Position numbers and translations under genes: made by a program. Source: Solanum dulcamara (taxonomy: Eukaryota > Streptophyta > Magnoliopsida > Solanales > Solanaceae). From it: a DNA stretch of 64,000 nucleotides. The notes under the pieces were generated by a model, which had not been told where the DNA came from, did not search any database, and saw nothing but the letters and a program-made list of their open reading frames with translations. How positions within the stretch are numbered: the stretch's first letter is position 1; the number at the start of each line of letters is the position of its first letter. Shown here piece after piece: positions 45,685-58,189 of the stretch. The DNA is taken from the NCBI RefSeq assembly GCF_947179165.1, contig NC_077242.1, positions 26,242,097-26,306,096 of the forward strand, in the 5' to 3' direction.

Positions 45685-46175
45685 CCCTCTTTCTTTAGAG
45701 GGGCTGTATTTCATGCTCGCAGGTACAGATACAAATTTTGGGAGTCCGTCAGCTTAGGATTCCATTCAGCTCAGCTGGAAGAGGCTCCATTGTATCGGAG
45801 CCTAGTTTTTGGCACTGGTCATTGAAGTATAAAATTGTTTTTGTTTATTTAGGGGTACGGCCGGGGCCCTGTCCCGCCATATGTGGTCGTTAATATTTTT
45901 AGAGGTCTGTAGACATGTATATATGTTATGGCTGGGTCTACAAGATATATGTTACTTATTGTTATGTTATGGCAGCCTTGTCGGCTTATGTTCCCTTTCA
46001 TGATGTAATGAAAGTGAAAGAGACTACAGGTTTATTAAAATGTTATCACCCAATAGGGTTCTGTTGCATGGTATGATTTTATTTATAGATTGACTTGACC
46101 ACAGCTGATAAATGTGTATACGAGAGTTCAGGTCGGACCCCAGTTGCGGCCTGCGGGGTTGGGTCATGGTAGAAG

Positions 46176-46187
46176 TGGTATCAGAGC
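46176..46187 (+). other. Element I primer-binding site (tRNA-iMet)
   Basis: Perfect TGGTATCAGAGC four bases after the LTR end. Confidence 0.93.
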
Positions 46188-49030
46188 AGTTCATCCTTGG
46201 ATTGTCCGCAGACCGTGTCTAGTAGAGTCTTGCTTATTGATATGTTGCGCACCACATCTATAAACAGGGAGCTACAGGACATTTAGGATGTTACCTTTCT
46301 TTCATATCTGAGATCGTGCTATAGATCTGAGTCATAGGAAATCTCCTTATACTAACCTTTGATCTTAGTAGGAGGACGACATCGATAGAAAAAAGTAATT
46401 GATGACATGGGAAGTTACGAAGCACGCAAGTAAGTAAAGTAAAGACACGAAAGAAATCTGTTGGGTAAGGTATTAAAGTAAAATTTAAATGTAAAGTCAA
46501 AAACTGAAGGGAAAAGTAGACAGGAAGTGCAACAGATGTAGTTCGAAGTTGGACATACTAGGTAAGTCCATTATTTCCATACTATTGTTGATATTAAAAG
46601 CCCTGTGTGGCTGCGATATGAGATGCTATTGAAAGTCCTGTGTGGTTGTGATATGATACAAATATATATATATATATATATGTGTGTTGGCCCTGTGAGG
46701 CATTGTTGGTATTTTCTACATGTAGGTTTTGGAATAGTAGGGAGTATAGAGGAAACTCTGCCGAAATTTTTCCGGAACAAGGAAAGGGAATGAAACATAG
46801 GTTCTAAATATGTCTTGGAAGTTGATAACGAGTACCCCTATTATGTTTAACTGTTGTAGGAGGTACTCTTCATGTCATCGATAAGGGGAACCCTTTTTAC
46901 TTGGGGAAGTTTATTTTGGAGAAACAAAAGCCTATTTGAGTAGTAAAGTTCAGACCATGGTATCTCCAACCGTATTTGTGCCAAAAAAATAAAGGAAGCT
47001 CAGGTTGAAGGGTAAGTTGTCCAGCGATTGAGCTTCACTCTTTTTGAAAAGTACCAAGCCCCCAACTCTTAGTTGTAAATGATAAGTTGTTCATGACTAG
47101 AGGATAAACTTGGGGGGAGACCATGTAGGGCAAATATTAAGAAGTACTGTGATGTTTAAGGGATTCTAGTTTTCTTCTAACGACGGTTGGAAAGTGCTGT
47201 GATAACAGTTTATTAGTTCTCCACCGACTAACTAGAGAAAGAAATTCTAACCAAAGCACCCCAGCAAGCTGTCATGAACTGAATATGAGTATGAACTAAA
47301 AGGGGGATATATAAGTATGACTTTAAAGGTGTGATACAACAATACAGGGATAAAGTAGGACTGCTAGTAAGGCACACTTGGTATGTGTTGACTAAGTTAA
47401 AAGCTTGTGTTGGGTACACAGTAAGGGCAAGGGGCATAAGGTATAAAAGAATGATGCGTGTACACAACGTCATCCCTAAAATAATGGAATCCTTACGAAA
47501 CAAAGACATCAACTTAAGAAATAAATGGCGCAACTTCCATTCACCCCAAGAAACAAAGGATATAGGTTGGGATAAAGCTACTACTCTGAGAGAACCTTGG
47601 ATAGTTATTGTCAGAATACAAGTGTTGCCTAGTTAAAATTTGAGATGACTACCATTGTGTATTAGCCTTTCATAAAGATAAGTAGAACGTGGCATCGGAT
47701 GAGTAGTTTCTTAGGCCACATTATTCAAGTACATATTAGTAGAGGAGATATCACATTATGTATGGGAAGGCTTTCGTGGCTTTGTGATTTAGCCAAGGTT
47801 CCGTATGTGGATAATCAGGTTATAAAATATGCAGAGAGATGAGGACATGATACAGTACCAAGTAGATTGGGGAAAAAGATCAGATGAATTTGAGACTAGA
47901 CATAGAGACATAGAGAAAGGTATAAGCGGATAAAGGTATAAGTACCCTCTAAAGGGGGGAAGCAAGTGAGAAAACTGCAAGGGTAAGATGAAGGCAATTG
48001 ATGTGGCAACATATTTAAGATGGATGGTTAAACTTCAATAAGATCCCTTATTGAACCAAGTTAGGAAGGTCTGGAAGTCACCAATAATTGGATAGAAGTT
48101 AGAATGCTATGTAAGGCAGTATTAAGAATTTTTTAACAAGACATTGAATAACATCATGCTAGACCAAAATCCAAAATATTGGCTATAGAGTTGGTCGCAA
48201 ATGATGTTGAGATAGATAAATAACCAAGGAAAAAGGAACGTGAAACCTCCTATGATAGGGGACAAGAAGAACAAAGAATAAATAAGGGACAAGAAAGGAA
48301 TAGAACAAGATGGGACAAGCAAGATTCAATGTGAGTGAGATGCATACAGCAGAAGGAACCAGTTGATAGAAGAATTACATCTACCTCCTACAAGTTGCAT
48401 CAGAATGGTTTTGCAACCTACGGATATATATATATAAGCATCAGTCTAAGTGACTAAGTACATGATAAGAGGAATAGGGGTTCAATAATGAAAATGCAGC
48501 TATGATATTTTGGATACCCTACAGAGAGATGCAAAGATAGGTTACGTCAAACTATCGAGATGGAATTAGTACTATGGTAAAAGTAAGACCTGTCTATGGT
48601 TGGACCAAAGATCTACCCCGATATCGATTGTAGGATGAGGGAGGAAACAACAAGGTAACACTTGAGACCTAGCGAGATGATGCTAAGATATTTCTCAGGT
48701 TAAGTTGAGCACCTTCTCATATTCTCATAAAAGTAAAGGATGACATTAGATAACGTATCTAAAGTATTATAAGCTAAGACAAGCTGGGATAAGGAAATTG
48801 TGAAATGGTTTAAACCAAGAGGAACAGAACTAATGGGTTATTAAAAGATGGCGGACTTATATGCCAAATTCCTTCAGAATTATATCAGGTAGAGCACAAA
48901 ACGATAATGAAATCCAACTTTAAGATTGAAAGACAAAACCCAAAAGGTAGAGTGCCAGTTAAGGTTTGGAAAAAAGTCGAGAAGGACTATACGAGGCTAA
49001 AGATTCCTAAATTATCAACGTCATTACGAA
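46188..49030 (+). other. Element I internal region without recognisable gag or RT
   Basis: About 2.8 kb where a chromovirus would carry gag, protease, RT and RNase H. I found no zinc knuckle, no D-[SP]-G, no V/I-D-D motif and no open frame above 101 codons. Parts are co-linear with the J internal region (for example 46590-46740 with 52800-52920). A TA run lies at about 46662-46682. A purine block TAAAGGGGGGAAG-like at 47950-47962 recurs in J at 53950-53962. Either very decayed gag-pol or replaced filler. Confidence 0.6.
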
Positions 49031-49707
49031 TCTATTTTATACTCTACGAGAGTAGGGTGCTATATGGGTTATCATGAGTAGGCTAATGAATCAACCCATT
49101 TACTTTCAATCAAGACCACCTATGCAACTAAAACTAGGTGAAGTTATAGGTCAAGGAGGTATAAGACTCCATGAGGTTCCCCCAACTATTATCTCAGATA
49201 AAGGGACTTCAATTATAATTAAAGACTGGAGATTGGTGCAAGAGGAGATTGGAAATAGAAGTAGGTCTTAGTACCGCATTTTTCCATTAAGTTGCTGGAC
49301 AGACTGAGCGTACTATCAAAATGCTAGAAGATATATTGCGAGCCTGTGTGGTTGGCTTCAAGAGTAACTGGGACAATCGTCTACCACTTATTAAGTTTGC
49401 CTAAGAGAATGGCTACCATTCCAGTATCCAGATAGCCCCGTACAAGATGTGGTATGGTAGAGTGTGTAATCCCCCTATTGGGGTAAAGACTAAATAGCCC
49501 CGACATGATTGAGCAAGCTATTGACTGGCAGTCTAGAGTCGGCAAAAGTGACATGCATATAATCGACATCAACATTCATAGTTCACATTGATGATTGAGT
49601 GTACCTAAAAGGGTCACCCAAGAAAGGAGTAATAAGATTCGGTGAGAAAAGGGAAACTTAGCCCAAAATACATTAGACCTTATCAAGTTGCTCGTAAGGT
49701 GGAAAAA
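49031..49707 (+). pseudogene. Element I integrase core remnant
   Basis: Integrase-like reading: MSRLMNQPIYF (family D-R-L-T-K-S), RLHEVPPTIISDKGTSI with the second catalytic Asp, then after stops QTERTIKMLEDILRACVV with the Glu, and PLIKFA, ENGYHSSIQIAPYKMWYGRV. Frame changes and stops are numerous. The tail with S-P-K-K-G-V-I-R-F reaches 49680, where J interrupts. Strand and order agree with the I LTRs. Confidence 0.78.
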
Positions 49708-51424
49708 TGTTACACCCCACACTCTGGAGCTCAGAATGTCTCTTAAGATTCTTAAAAGTTATCATGTGAGTCGTATACTCTACGAAGCTATCAAATAACT
49801 CTAAGGAAGGGAGAATGTGATACCCTATAGTAAGGAAAGTTGGAAATAGGGTCATGAGAAGTCGGAAGGAGTTGGAGGCTAATTAATGAGTCGTAGGACT
49901 CAACTCACCTACGTAAGCTATTAACTTAGAAGTTTTACATACTTGAGCTACTTAAGTATATACTAAGCTTGTATAGCCGGGATTACACAGGTTCTTAAGG
50001 TAAGACGAGATTATGAACACACGAGGGAGAGAAGAGGACGACATATAGAAGCAAGAAGAGAGTGCCACATGGAAGAAGAAGGAAGTTCCACATGGAAGCA
50101 TCTCAAGCAAGGAGATGACTCACCTACCTGCTGGGGGACGGACCCCACTGCCACGTGGCAGTGTGTGAATGGTCGTATGGGCTAAGGTGGCGCCCTAGAG
50201 GGATACCACGTTTCACCTCCAAGGCATCCCATATGTACATGTTTTATTACTCTTAAATTCATTCCATATCCAAAAATACTTCAGCAAAGAACAATGAAAA
50301 GGGAACCCTAAACCTAGAGAGAAAGGAGCAACGGCCAAGAGAGAAAAAGGTAAGGTTCATAATTTCGTTCTATGAATTAATTATTTAAGGTATACTATGG
50401 TGATATATTGGTTTTTCATAACGTAAAATTTTATTTTGGGGCAGAAAGGAAGAGATACAAACAGTCCGCTAATTTCCAGTATGTTAAGAGAACTACCGAG
50501 ACAAGTTTTAGTAAGTTTTAGCAAGGTATGGCTTGGTTATCTTCTCCCACATTTTGGTAAGGGTTTGGAAATTTTATGAGGGTTTTAATGATGTAAACTT
50601 ATGATTTGGAGCATCACCAAATGGATAGCAAAAAGCCACGACATTTCAGCCGCAACTAGAGAACTTCCGAGGGAAATTTTGGCAAGCTTTGGCCAATTTC
50701 GGGTAAAGTAAGGTATTTACTTTAAATTTGGAGGTTATGGGGTGGTTATGGAGTGTATTATATGCCTTTTATGTGGCTGTAAGTATAAATATTTCATAGT
50801 GAGGCTTGACGATTGAAACAAACTAAATTGGAGTCGCTATAGTTAAATTGTAGTCAAAGCAAGGTGTTGCTTGTGGTGTGCAGCTGCAGGTGTGTGGTGG
50901 TATGTTGAAGGGATGGATAATGGTATAAATAGGTCATGGGTTCTTCTGGTTTCAGACACATGACCCTCCATTTCGTATAGCTAAAGGTTTTATGAAATAA
51001 AGATTAAAAATCCTCTTTTGCTATTGTAGTTTTGGGCGAATTGTTTGGAACTTATATTGCATCGTATTGTGGTATTTCTGTGTTGTATAGCTTTTGGTTG
51101 TTGTGGTTGTTATGGCTTCTAAGGTTTGAGGGTAAAACGGAATTGTTTATTGGGCAAGTTATAGGTGAGGTGCTGCTCGATTTCCGTTAACTCCGTAACA
51201 AACTAATAGACTAGTTAAGAAGAGTATATAACTCATAACTTGTACTCACTTTTGAGTAATAAGGGCCTTGAAGTAGTTTAACTATGACCCTTGAGCCTCC
51301 TGCATATTGAACGATGATTGGATGTGCAAGCTCCTATACCTAGAGGCTCTTTGACATGTCTTAAGATGATATTTGGTAGATGTCTTATATATCACCAACG
51401 TTTACATGCACGTATATGCATTAT

Positions 51425-51690
51425 TATATTATATAGGGATCGGGCAAAATGTTCTTCGACACTAACGTATTATATGTATAGGGATCGGGCCATACGTTTC
51501 TCGGCACTAACATATTATATGTATAGGGATCGGGCCTTACATTCCTCAACACTAAACTGTTATATTTATGGATCGGGCCGAATGCTCCTCGGCAATAACC
51601 TGTTATATATATGGATCGGGCTGAACGCTCCTCGGCACTACCCTATTATATATATGGATCGAGCTATACGTTCCACAACGCTAATAGTAT
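51425..51690 (+). repeat. Six tandem units of 41-45 bp in J 5' LTR
   Basis: Each unit runs roughly TTATATGTATAGGGATCGGG, a variable middle, then TCCTCGGCACTAAC. A TATATA-type stretch starts each unit. The open frame 51318-51704 is only a by-product of the periodicity. The 3' LTR has the same six units at 57708-57972 with different point changes. Confidence 0.88.
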
Positions 51691-51883
51691 GTATATGTTT
51701 ATGATGATAAAATGATGATTTTGTAACACCGAGTCCCTAAGCAGAATGGATTCGGTATGTGATAATGATATACATGACTTTATTTTGTAAGGTGCAGGCA
51801 TAGTACTCTGTTAAATTTTATACTTGTCTCTTGCACCCCTATGGTAACCGTAATTTCCTTATGATGTTTTGTACTTTACATAC

Positions 51884-51904
51884 TCAGTACATATGTCGTA
51901 CTGA
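51884..51904 (+). promoter_or_regulatory. LTR stem-loop, element J 5' copy
   Basis: TCAGTAC, loop ATATGTC, GTACTGA: identical to element I. Confidence 0.58.
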
Positions 51905-52408
51905 CCCCCTTTCTTCGAGGGACTGCATTTATGCCCGTAGATACAGACACAGGTTTTGGGAGTCCGCCAGCTTAGGATTCCGCTCAGCTGGTTTGGAAGA
52001 AGCTCCATTGTACCAGAGCCGAGTTCTTGGTACTTATTATTGGATGTATATATTTGCTTATTCAGGGGTACGGCGGGCCCCTGTCCTGCCATGTGATATG
52101 GTTGCTATTCTTAGAGGTCTGTAGACATATGTATGTGGGTCGTTTGTAAGTTATTCCAGTTGTGCATATATGGCGTATTGTAATATTATTATGCTATGGA
52201 AGCCTTGTCGTCTTACACGCCCTTTCATATTTTGAGTAATGTAACTCCTCAGGAGACCAATGAAAGCGGCTACATGTATGTGAAAATGTATGACCCATTA
52301 GGGTCCCCATGTATAAGTCTTATATTTGTCGATACAGTTGATAGTTATATACACGGGGGTCCTAGTTGGACCTCAGTCACGGCCTATGGGGATGGGTCGT
52401 GAAAGAAG

Positions 52409-52420
52409 TGGTATCAGAGC
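52409..52420 (+). other. Element J primer-binding site (tRNA-iMet)
   Basis: Perfect TGGTATCAGAGC four bases after the LTR. Confidence 0.93.
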
Positions 52421-54620
52421 AGTTTGTCCTTAGAATGTCTATAGACCTTGTCTAGTAGAGTCTTGTTTATTGGTGTGCTGTGCACCACATCTATAAACAG
52501 GAGGCTATAGGACATTTAGGATGTTACTTTCTTTCAGATCTAAGATCGTGGGATAGAGCCGAATCATAGGGAATAAAATTCCTCATACTAACATGTGATT
52601 TCAACAGAATGACAACATCGATAGAAAAAGTGACTGGCGATGTTGGAAGTTACAAGGCACGTACGTAAGAAAAGGCACAAAGGACGTATGTCAAGTAAGA
52701 TGTTGAAATATGATTGACATATAAAGTTGAAAAATAAAAGGGAAAGTATACAGGAAAGTGCAACATGTGCAGTTCGAGTGGACATACGAGGTAAGTCTAT
52801 TTTCATACTGCTAATTGTGGGCACCCTATGTGGCTTTGATATGAGATAATGTGACTATATATATGTGTGCCCTGTGAGAAACTATTGGCATTTTCTACGT
52901 GCAGGGGTTGAGATAGTAAGAACTACAGAGGTTGTAGTATGTCTTAAAAGGTTGTGCCCACAATAATGATGAGCTTTGGTTAAACCACAAGTATGGCTGA
53001 CCTCGAGAAGTGAGCTAATGGCTGAATTAATGGCAATATAAACTAGGAGGTTGATACTGGTATGGTAGAACAAATTTGGAAAAGACTTATAATCCAAAGA
53101 AGATGATTTAGAGAATACTGATAAATCTGGATAGAACAATACATTAAGGCACCGACTGAATTTATACACAGGGATAGACTATGATGAGTTACAATTAAAA
53201 GAAGTAACAGTATGATTAAGATAAGAGTACAAGGAAAAAGAATTATGAAAGATATGAAGTGTTAATAAGACAGATTGTGAGGCATTAAGGATAAGACTAA
53301 CTAAGAAGGGTAAGTAACCCATAGTAAGAATCGTGAAGAAGGTTAAGCAGTGTTATACTATGGGATTGAATGTACATAGGATACCATGTGAATATAACTA
53401 AGATCGTTATGAGAATAAGGAAAGCTCAGTTAGAAAGTAACTAAAAGGCATGACGTCGTCCAGGTGATTAGAATATAAAGACAGGTGTGAAACAGAAAAG
53501 CAAGCTATGTAATAAATAAGGAAGTTCTAATGGAGGCACCCAAGATAGACATAAGTAACTGAATACAAGGACGGAACGAAAGGAGAATGTATAGTTATAA
53601 ATTTAAAAGGGGTAGTACAACAGCATGGTGTTAAGGTAGAGCTATTATTGAGGCAAGCTTGATATGTTGTTAAGAAAGTGAGCATCGAGTGCATGACAAG
53701 GATGAAAGCTCATGAGGCATAAACAAGTATTGTGTATACGTGACTCGAGTACCAATAATAATACTGGATCAGTACCTCACGATTATGTTAAGATGTCGTA
53801 CATGGGCAACCAAAGGTATTGGTGATATAAAGGAAAGCATAGATATGGCGTAGTATACCAATGGTGTTGGAAAAGAATCATACGCATTTAAAAAATGGAA
53901 ATAAGGGTGTAAGGTAGAACACAAATATGTAGTGACATGGGTACACCCTAAAGGGGGGAAGTGGCTTCAAGTGAGATCCTATACCGATATGAATTAACAA
54001 GATCTGAAAGCCAGCAGTGAACCAATAGAAGACATGATACCTGAGACGGTGCTGAGAATTAGTAGTAAGAACCTTGAATAGTATAACATTAAAGAATGGG
54101 TGAATATAAAGTGGATGAATACGATAAGGGAATCACAATGAGAACTTAAAGATATTGTAAGGGATAGCCGGGCTACACTTGACTAAAGGCTAGGATGTTG
54201 GTAACAGAGTTACTGGGTACTGACATTGTGATATACAAGTACATAAAGAGAAAGGATAAGAAATCTCTCCTATACTGGAATATGAGAAAACTTAAGAGTA
54301 AGTGAAGGAAGCAAAATAGGCATGAAAAGAGAGGCTAGTATAGCGATGCTAAGGCATTTTCTGGACTGCTTTAAGCACCTACACATGTTTTTATAAATAT
54401 TACGATATGATATGTGATAAAAGAACTGGAGGGAAGATCTGAGTAAAATTGTAGTATAACATGCCTAAAGTGTTACAAGGTGGGTTAACAGGGATTGTAC
54501 AATAGCTTAAACAAAATGGAGCGTTAGAAGCTTGATAGCCTACTACAGGAAATAGAAACCCCGACTCGGAAATAAAAAGTAGTTAATACGGATTATAGTA
54601 CAGGCTGACCTCGCATTCTA
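52421..54620 (+). other. Element J internal region without recognisable gag or RT
   Basis: About 2.2 kb, purine-rich, with stops in all frames and no gag, protease or RT motif I can see. Co-linear in places with 46188-49030 of I, including the GGTACACCCTAAAGGGGGGA block at about 53942-53961. Small open frames (52588-53169 minus) show nothing recognisable. Confidence 0.6.
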
Positions 54621-55515
54621 AGGAACTATGAATTCATACGGGTTATGGTAGATAGGCTGACAGAATCAACCCATTTTCTTCCATCTAGGAAGGCATATTT
54701 AGCTGAGGGTTATGCGAGATGACATAGCAAAGGGACAATGAGATTTCACAGAGTTCCCATATTTATTATCTCAGACAAGGAAGTTTAATTTACAACTAAC
54801 CATTGGAGATCATTGCGGAAGGGAGTGGGGACACAGGTGAATCTTGGTACAGCATTTCACCCCTCCTCGATTAATGGAAAGGCCCAAATATGATCCAACA
54901 AGTATTAATAAAGTAAATTTTATTCAGGGAAAACTATTAACAACCCAAGGTCAACAAAAGTCGTGCACAGATAGTCGACATCGACTTTTTGAGTTGAAGT
55001 AGATGAATGAGTATTTGTGAAATCGTCACTAAGAAAGGGTTTAATAAAATTCGGCAAGAAGGGGATACATTGGTCCTTAACGGATCATTCGTAGAATAGG
55101 CAAAGTTGCTTGTAAGTTAGACTTACCACATGATTGTGAAACTATAAACCCAGTACATCAGATATGAATACTTTACAAATGTACTGGTGATCCACCCAGA
55201 GTATGTCCCATAAATGATGTCCATGAAATAGAAGAGTTATCCTGCGAGAAATAGCCTATCGCCATCTTCGATTGACAAAATAGAAGGTTGTGAACTAAGA
55301 ACGTGACTTCCGTTAAGCTATTGTGGCAAAATAAAAACCAGAGAGGGGATGACCTGGGAAGTCAAAAAAGAGATAAAGAAAATATATTCGTACTTTCTCC
55401 TTATATCCAAGGGTAATTTGAACTCCTAAATAGAGTAGATGGCTACTGGTATAGAGAATTCCCAAAGTCCTAGTAAGACCTCATAAGATTAATCAACATT
55501 CGAGGATGAATGTTC
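54621..55515 (+). pseudogene. Element J integrase and chromodomain remnant
   Basis: The integrase is recognisable from VDRLTESTHFLPS-like text near 54650 and the IISDKEV-like block (second Asp) near 54765. GTQVNLGTAFHP lies near 54830-54865, after which a deletion removes the ERTI-LEDM segment. The tail and chromodomain follow at 55200-55400 (EELSCE, stop, PIAIFD... then TSVKLLWQNK-like, MTWEVKKEIKK). The terminal T-F-E-D-E block is at 55497-55510. Every segment has stops. Confidence 0.75.
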
Positions 55516-55530
55516 TAAAGGGAGGAAGGA
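55516..55530 (+). other. Element J polypurine tract
   Basis: TAAAGGGAGGAAGGA lies directly before the 3' LTR TGTTACACC. Confidence 0.88.
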
Positions 55531-57707
55531 TGTTACACCCCACACTCTGGAGCCAGAAATGTCTCTTAAGCTTCTTAAAAGTTATCATGTGAGCCGGATA
55601 CTCTACGAAGCTATCAAATAACTCTAAGGAAGGGAGAATGTGATACCCTATAGTAGGGAAGGTTGGAAATAGGGTCATGAAAATTCAGAAGGAGTTGGAG
55701 TCCAATTAATGAGTCGTAGGACTCGACTCACCTACATAAGCTATAAACTTAGAAGTTTTACATACTTGAGCTACTTGAGTATATACTAAGCTTGCATATC
55801 CGGGATTACACGGGTTCTTAAGGTAAGAAGAGATTACGAATCCAAGATGAAGAGAAGAGGAAGACATGTGGAAGAGAGAAGAGAGTGCCACATGGAAGAA
55901 GGAGGAAGTGCCATATGGAAGCAGCTCAAGCAAGGAGGTGACTCACTTGCCTGCTTGGGTAGACCCCACTGCAATGTGGCAGCGTGTGAATGGCCGCATA
56001 GGCTAAGGTGGTGCCCTAGGGGTATGCCACGTGTCACCTCCAAGGCATCCCATATATACATGTTTTATGACTCTTAAATTCATTCCATATCATAAAATAC
56101 TTTAGACAAGAACCCTAAACCTAGAGACAAAAGAGCGACGGCCAAGAGAGAAAAAGGTAAGGTTCCCGATTTCATTCCGTGAATTAATTATTTAAGGTAT
56201 CCTATGGTGATATAGTGGTGTTTAATAACATAAAATTTCATTTTGGGGCAGCAAGGAAGAGATACAAATAGTCTGCTAATTTCCAGCATGTTAAGAGAAC
56301 TTCCGAGACAAGTTTCAGTAAGTTTTAGCAATGTATGGCTTGGTTCTATTCTCCCACGTTTTGGTAAGGGTTTGGAAATGTTATTAGGGTGTTAATGATG
56401 TAAATTTATGGTTTGGAGCATCACCAAATAGATAGAAAATAGCCACGACATTTCAGCCGCAACTAGAGAACTTCCGAGGCGAATTTTGGTAAGCTTTAGC
56501 CAATTTCGGGTAAGGTAAGGTCTTTTCCTTAAACTTGGAGGTTATGGTGTGGTTTTGGAGTGTATTATATTCCTTTTATGTGGTTGTAAGTATAAATATT
56601 TCATAGGGATGCTTGATGATTGAAACAAACTAAATTGGAATCGCTATAGTTAAATTGTAGTCGAAGCAAGGTGTTATGCTTGTGGTGTGCGGCTGCAGAT
56701 GTGTGGCGGTATGTTACATGGATGGAGTATGGTCTAAATAGGGCATGGGTTCTTCTGGTTTCATCCACATAACCTTCCGTTTCATATAGCTAAAGGTTTT
56801 ACGAAATAAAGATTAAAAATCCTCTTTTGGTATCGTAGTTTTGGGCGAATTGTTTGGAACTCATATTGCATCGTATTGTGATATTTATGTGTTGTATAGA
56901 TGCTGGTTGTTGTGGTTGTTTTGTATGATAAGTTTTGACGGTAAAACGGAATTGTTTATAGGGCAAGTTATAGGGGAGGTGATGCCCGATTTCCGTTAAC
57001 TCTGTAACAAACTAATAGACTATTCAAGAAGAGTAAATAAGGAAATGATTCCTACGGATGCTTGGTTTTGGGTTAAGGGGATGGATAGTTGAAATTTATT
57101 AATATCGGTATTACTTTCGTGTTAAATTGGTTGAGAGGATAATGAGGCAAGCACGGTTAAGAAGAATCCATAAGAGGTATGTAAAGTTAACATTTCCTTC
57201 TTTCGGCATGTTTTTGGCATAAGTACGTAAAGCTTATCTTTCCTTTCTTTTGGCATGTCTTAGTCTTAAGTGGATTGTGTATGTAGTGTGGGTATAATTC
57301 CATTCATAGAACCCCAAGTATGGTTCGTCAATCTTATTCACTTCTCGACACTAGAACTCCTACGATAGTTGAGTTATGGACTTGTAAGTCTTCTACATGA
57401 CAAAAAGCAATACACGTGAAGCCTATCCCTTCCTTCTCTTGAAACAGTTTAAGGTAAGTAAAGCGATATATGATATGATTTAGAGGTGATTCAATTTATA
57501 GGTTCTGGATATAACTCATGACTTGTACTCACTTTTGAGTGATAAGGGCCTTGAAGTAGTTGAACTATGACCCTCGAGCCTCCTGCATACTGAACGATGA
57601 TTGGATGTGCAAGCTCCTATACCTAAATGCTCTTTGACATATCTTGAGATGATATTCAGGAGATGTCTGATATATCACCAAGGTTTACGTACACGTATAT
57701 GCATTAT

Positions 57708-57972
57708 TATATTATATAGGGATCAGGCTGAACGTTCTTCGGCACTAACGTATTATATGTATAGGGACCAGGCTGAACGTTCCTCGGCACTAACGTATTA
57801 TATGTATAGGGATCGGGCCGTACGTTCATCGTCACTAACGTATTATATGTATAGGGATCGTGCCGTACGTTCCTCGGCACTAACCTGTTATATATATAGA
57901 TTGGGTCGAATGCTCCTCGATACTAACATGTTATATATATGGATCGGCGTATACATTCCACAGCGCTAATAG
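57708..57972 (+). repeat. Six tandem units of 41-45 bp in J 3' LTR
   Basis: Counterpart of 51425-51690. Same unit number but different point changes, so the array existed before insertion. Confidence 0.87.
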
Positions 57973-58168
57973 TATGCATATCTCTACGATGATAAAATGA
58001 TGCTTTTGTAACACCGAGTCCTCGAGCAGGCCGGATGCGGTATGTGATAATGATATAAATGACTTTATTTTGTAAGGTGTTGGTACAGTACTCTGTTAAA
58101 TTTTATACTTGTCCCCTGCACCCCTATGGTAACCGTAATTTCCTTATGATGTTTTTTACTTTATATAC

Positions 58169-58189
58169 TCAGTACATATGTCGTACTGA
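58169..58189 (+). promoter_or_regulatory. LTR stem-loop, element J 3' copy
   Basis: TCAGTAC, loop ATATGTC, GTACTGA, as in the 5' LTR. Confidence 0.58.

Larger units (their letters stand above)
42777..46171 (+). repeat. Element I 5' LTR (3395 bp)
   Basis: Starts TGTTACACCCCGCAC and ends GGTCATGGTA, with the terminal CA changed. It carries a cluster of CACGTG-like motifs and three 25-bp repeats (43227-43301), a pair of repeats around CGAGTCCCTCACTA (45338-45432), and a stem-loop at 45664-45684. Open frames inside (for example 42886-43110, 45157-45381) recur in the 3' LTR and show no protein similarity I recognise. Confidence 0.9.
49708..52404 (+). repeat. Element J 5' LTR (2697 bp, internal deletion)
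   Basis: Ends GGTCGTGAAA before the primer site. Lacks about 460 bases relative to the 3' LTR: the text jumps near 51221 from AGAAGAGTA to TATAACTCATAACTTG. It contains six tandem units at 51425-51690 and the stem-loop at 51884-51904. Several CACATGG/CACGTGG motifs lie at 50040-50215. Confidence 0.87.

Noticed and set aside
46662..46682. TA dinucleotide run
   Set aside because: Short common microsatellite, no further meaning visible.
51425..51690. Regular repeats as a CRISPR-like array
   Set aside because: Units are directly adjacent without unique spacers, lie in a plant LTR, and have no cas genes.
51318..51704. Open frame with repeated YRDRA and LTYYMY units
   Set aside because: It is generated by the six tandem units inside the J LTR. 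The frame changes between LTR copies and no protein is implied.
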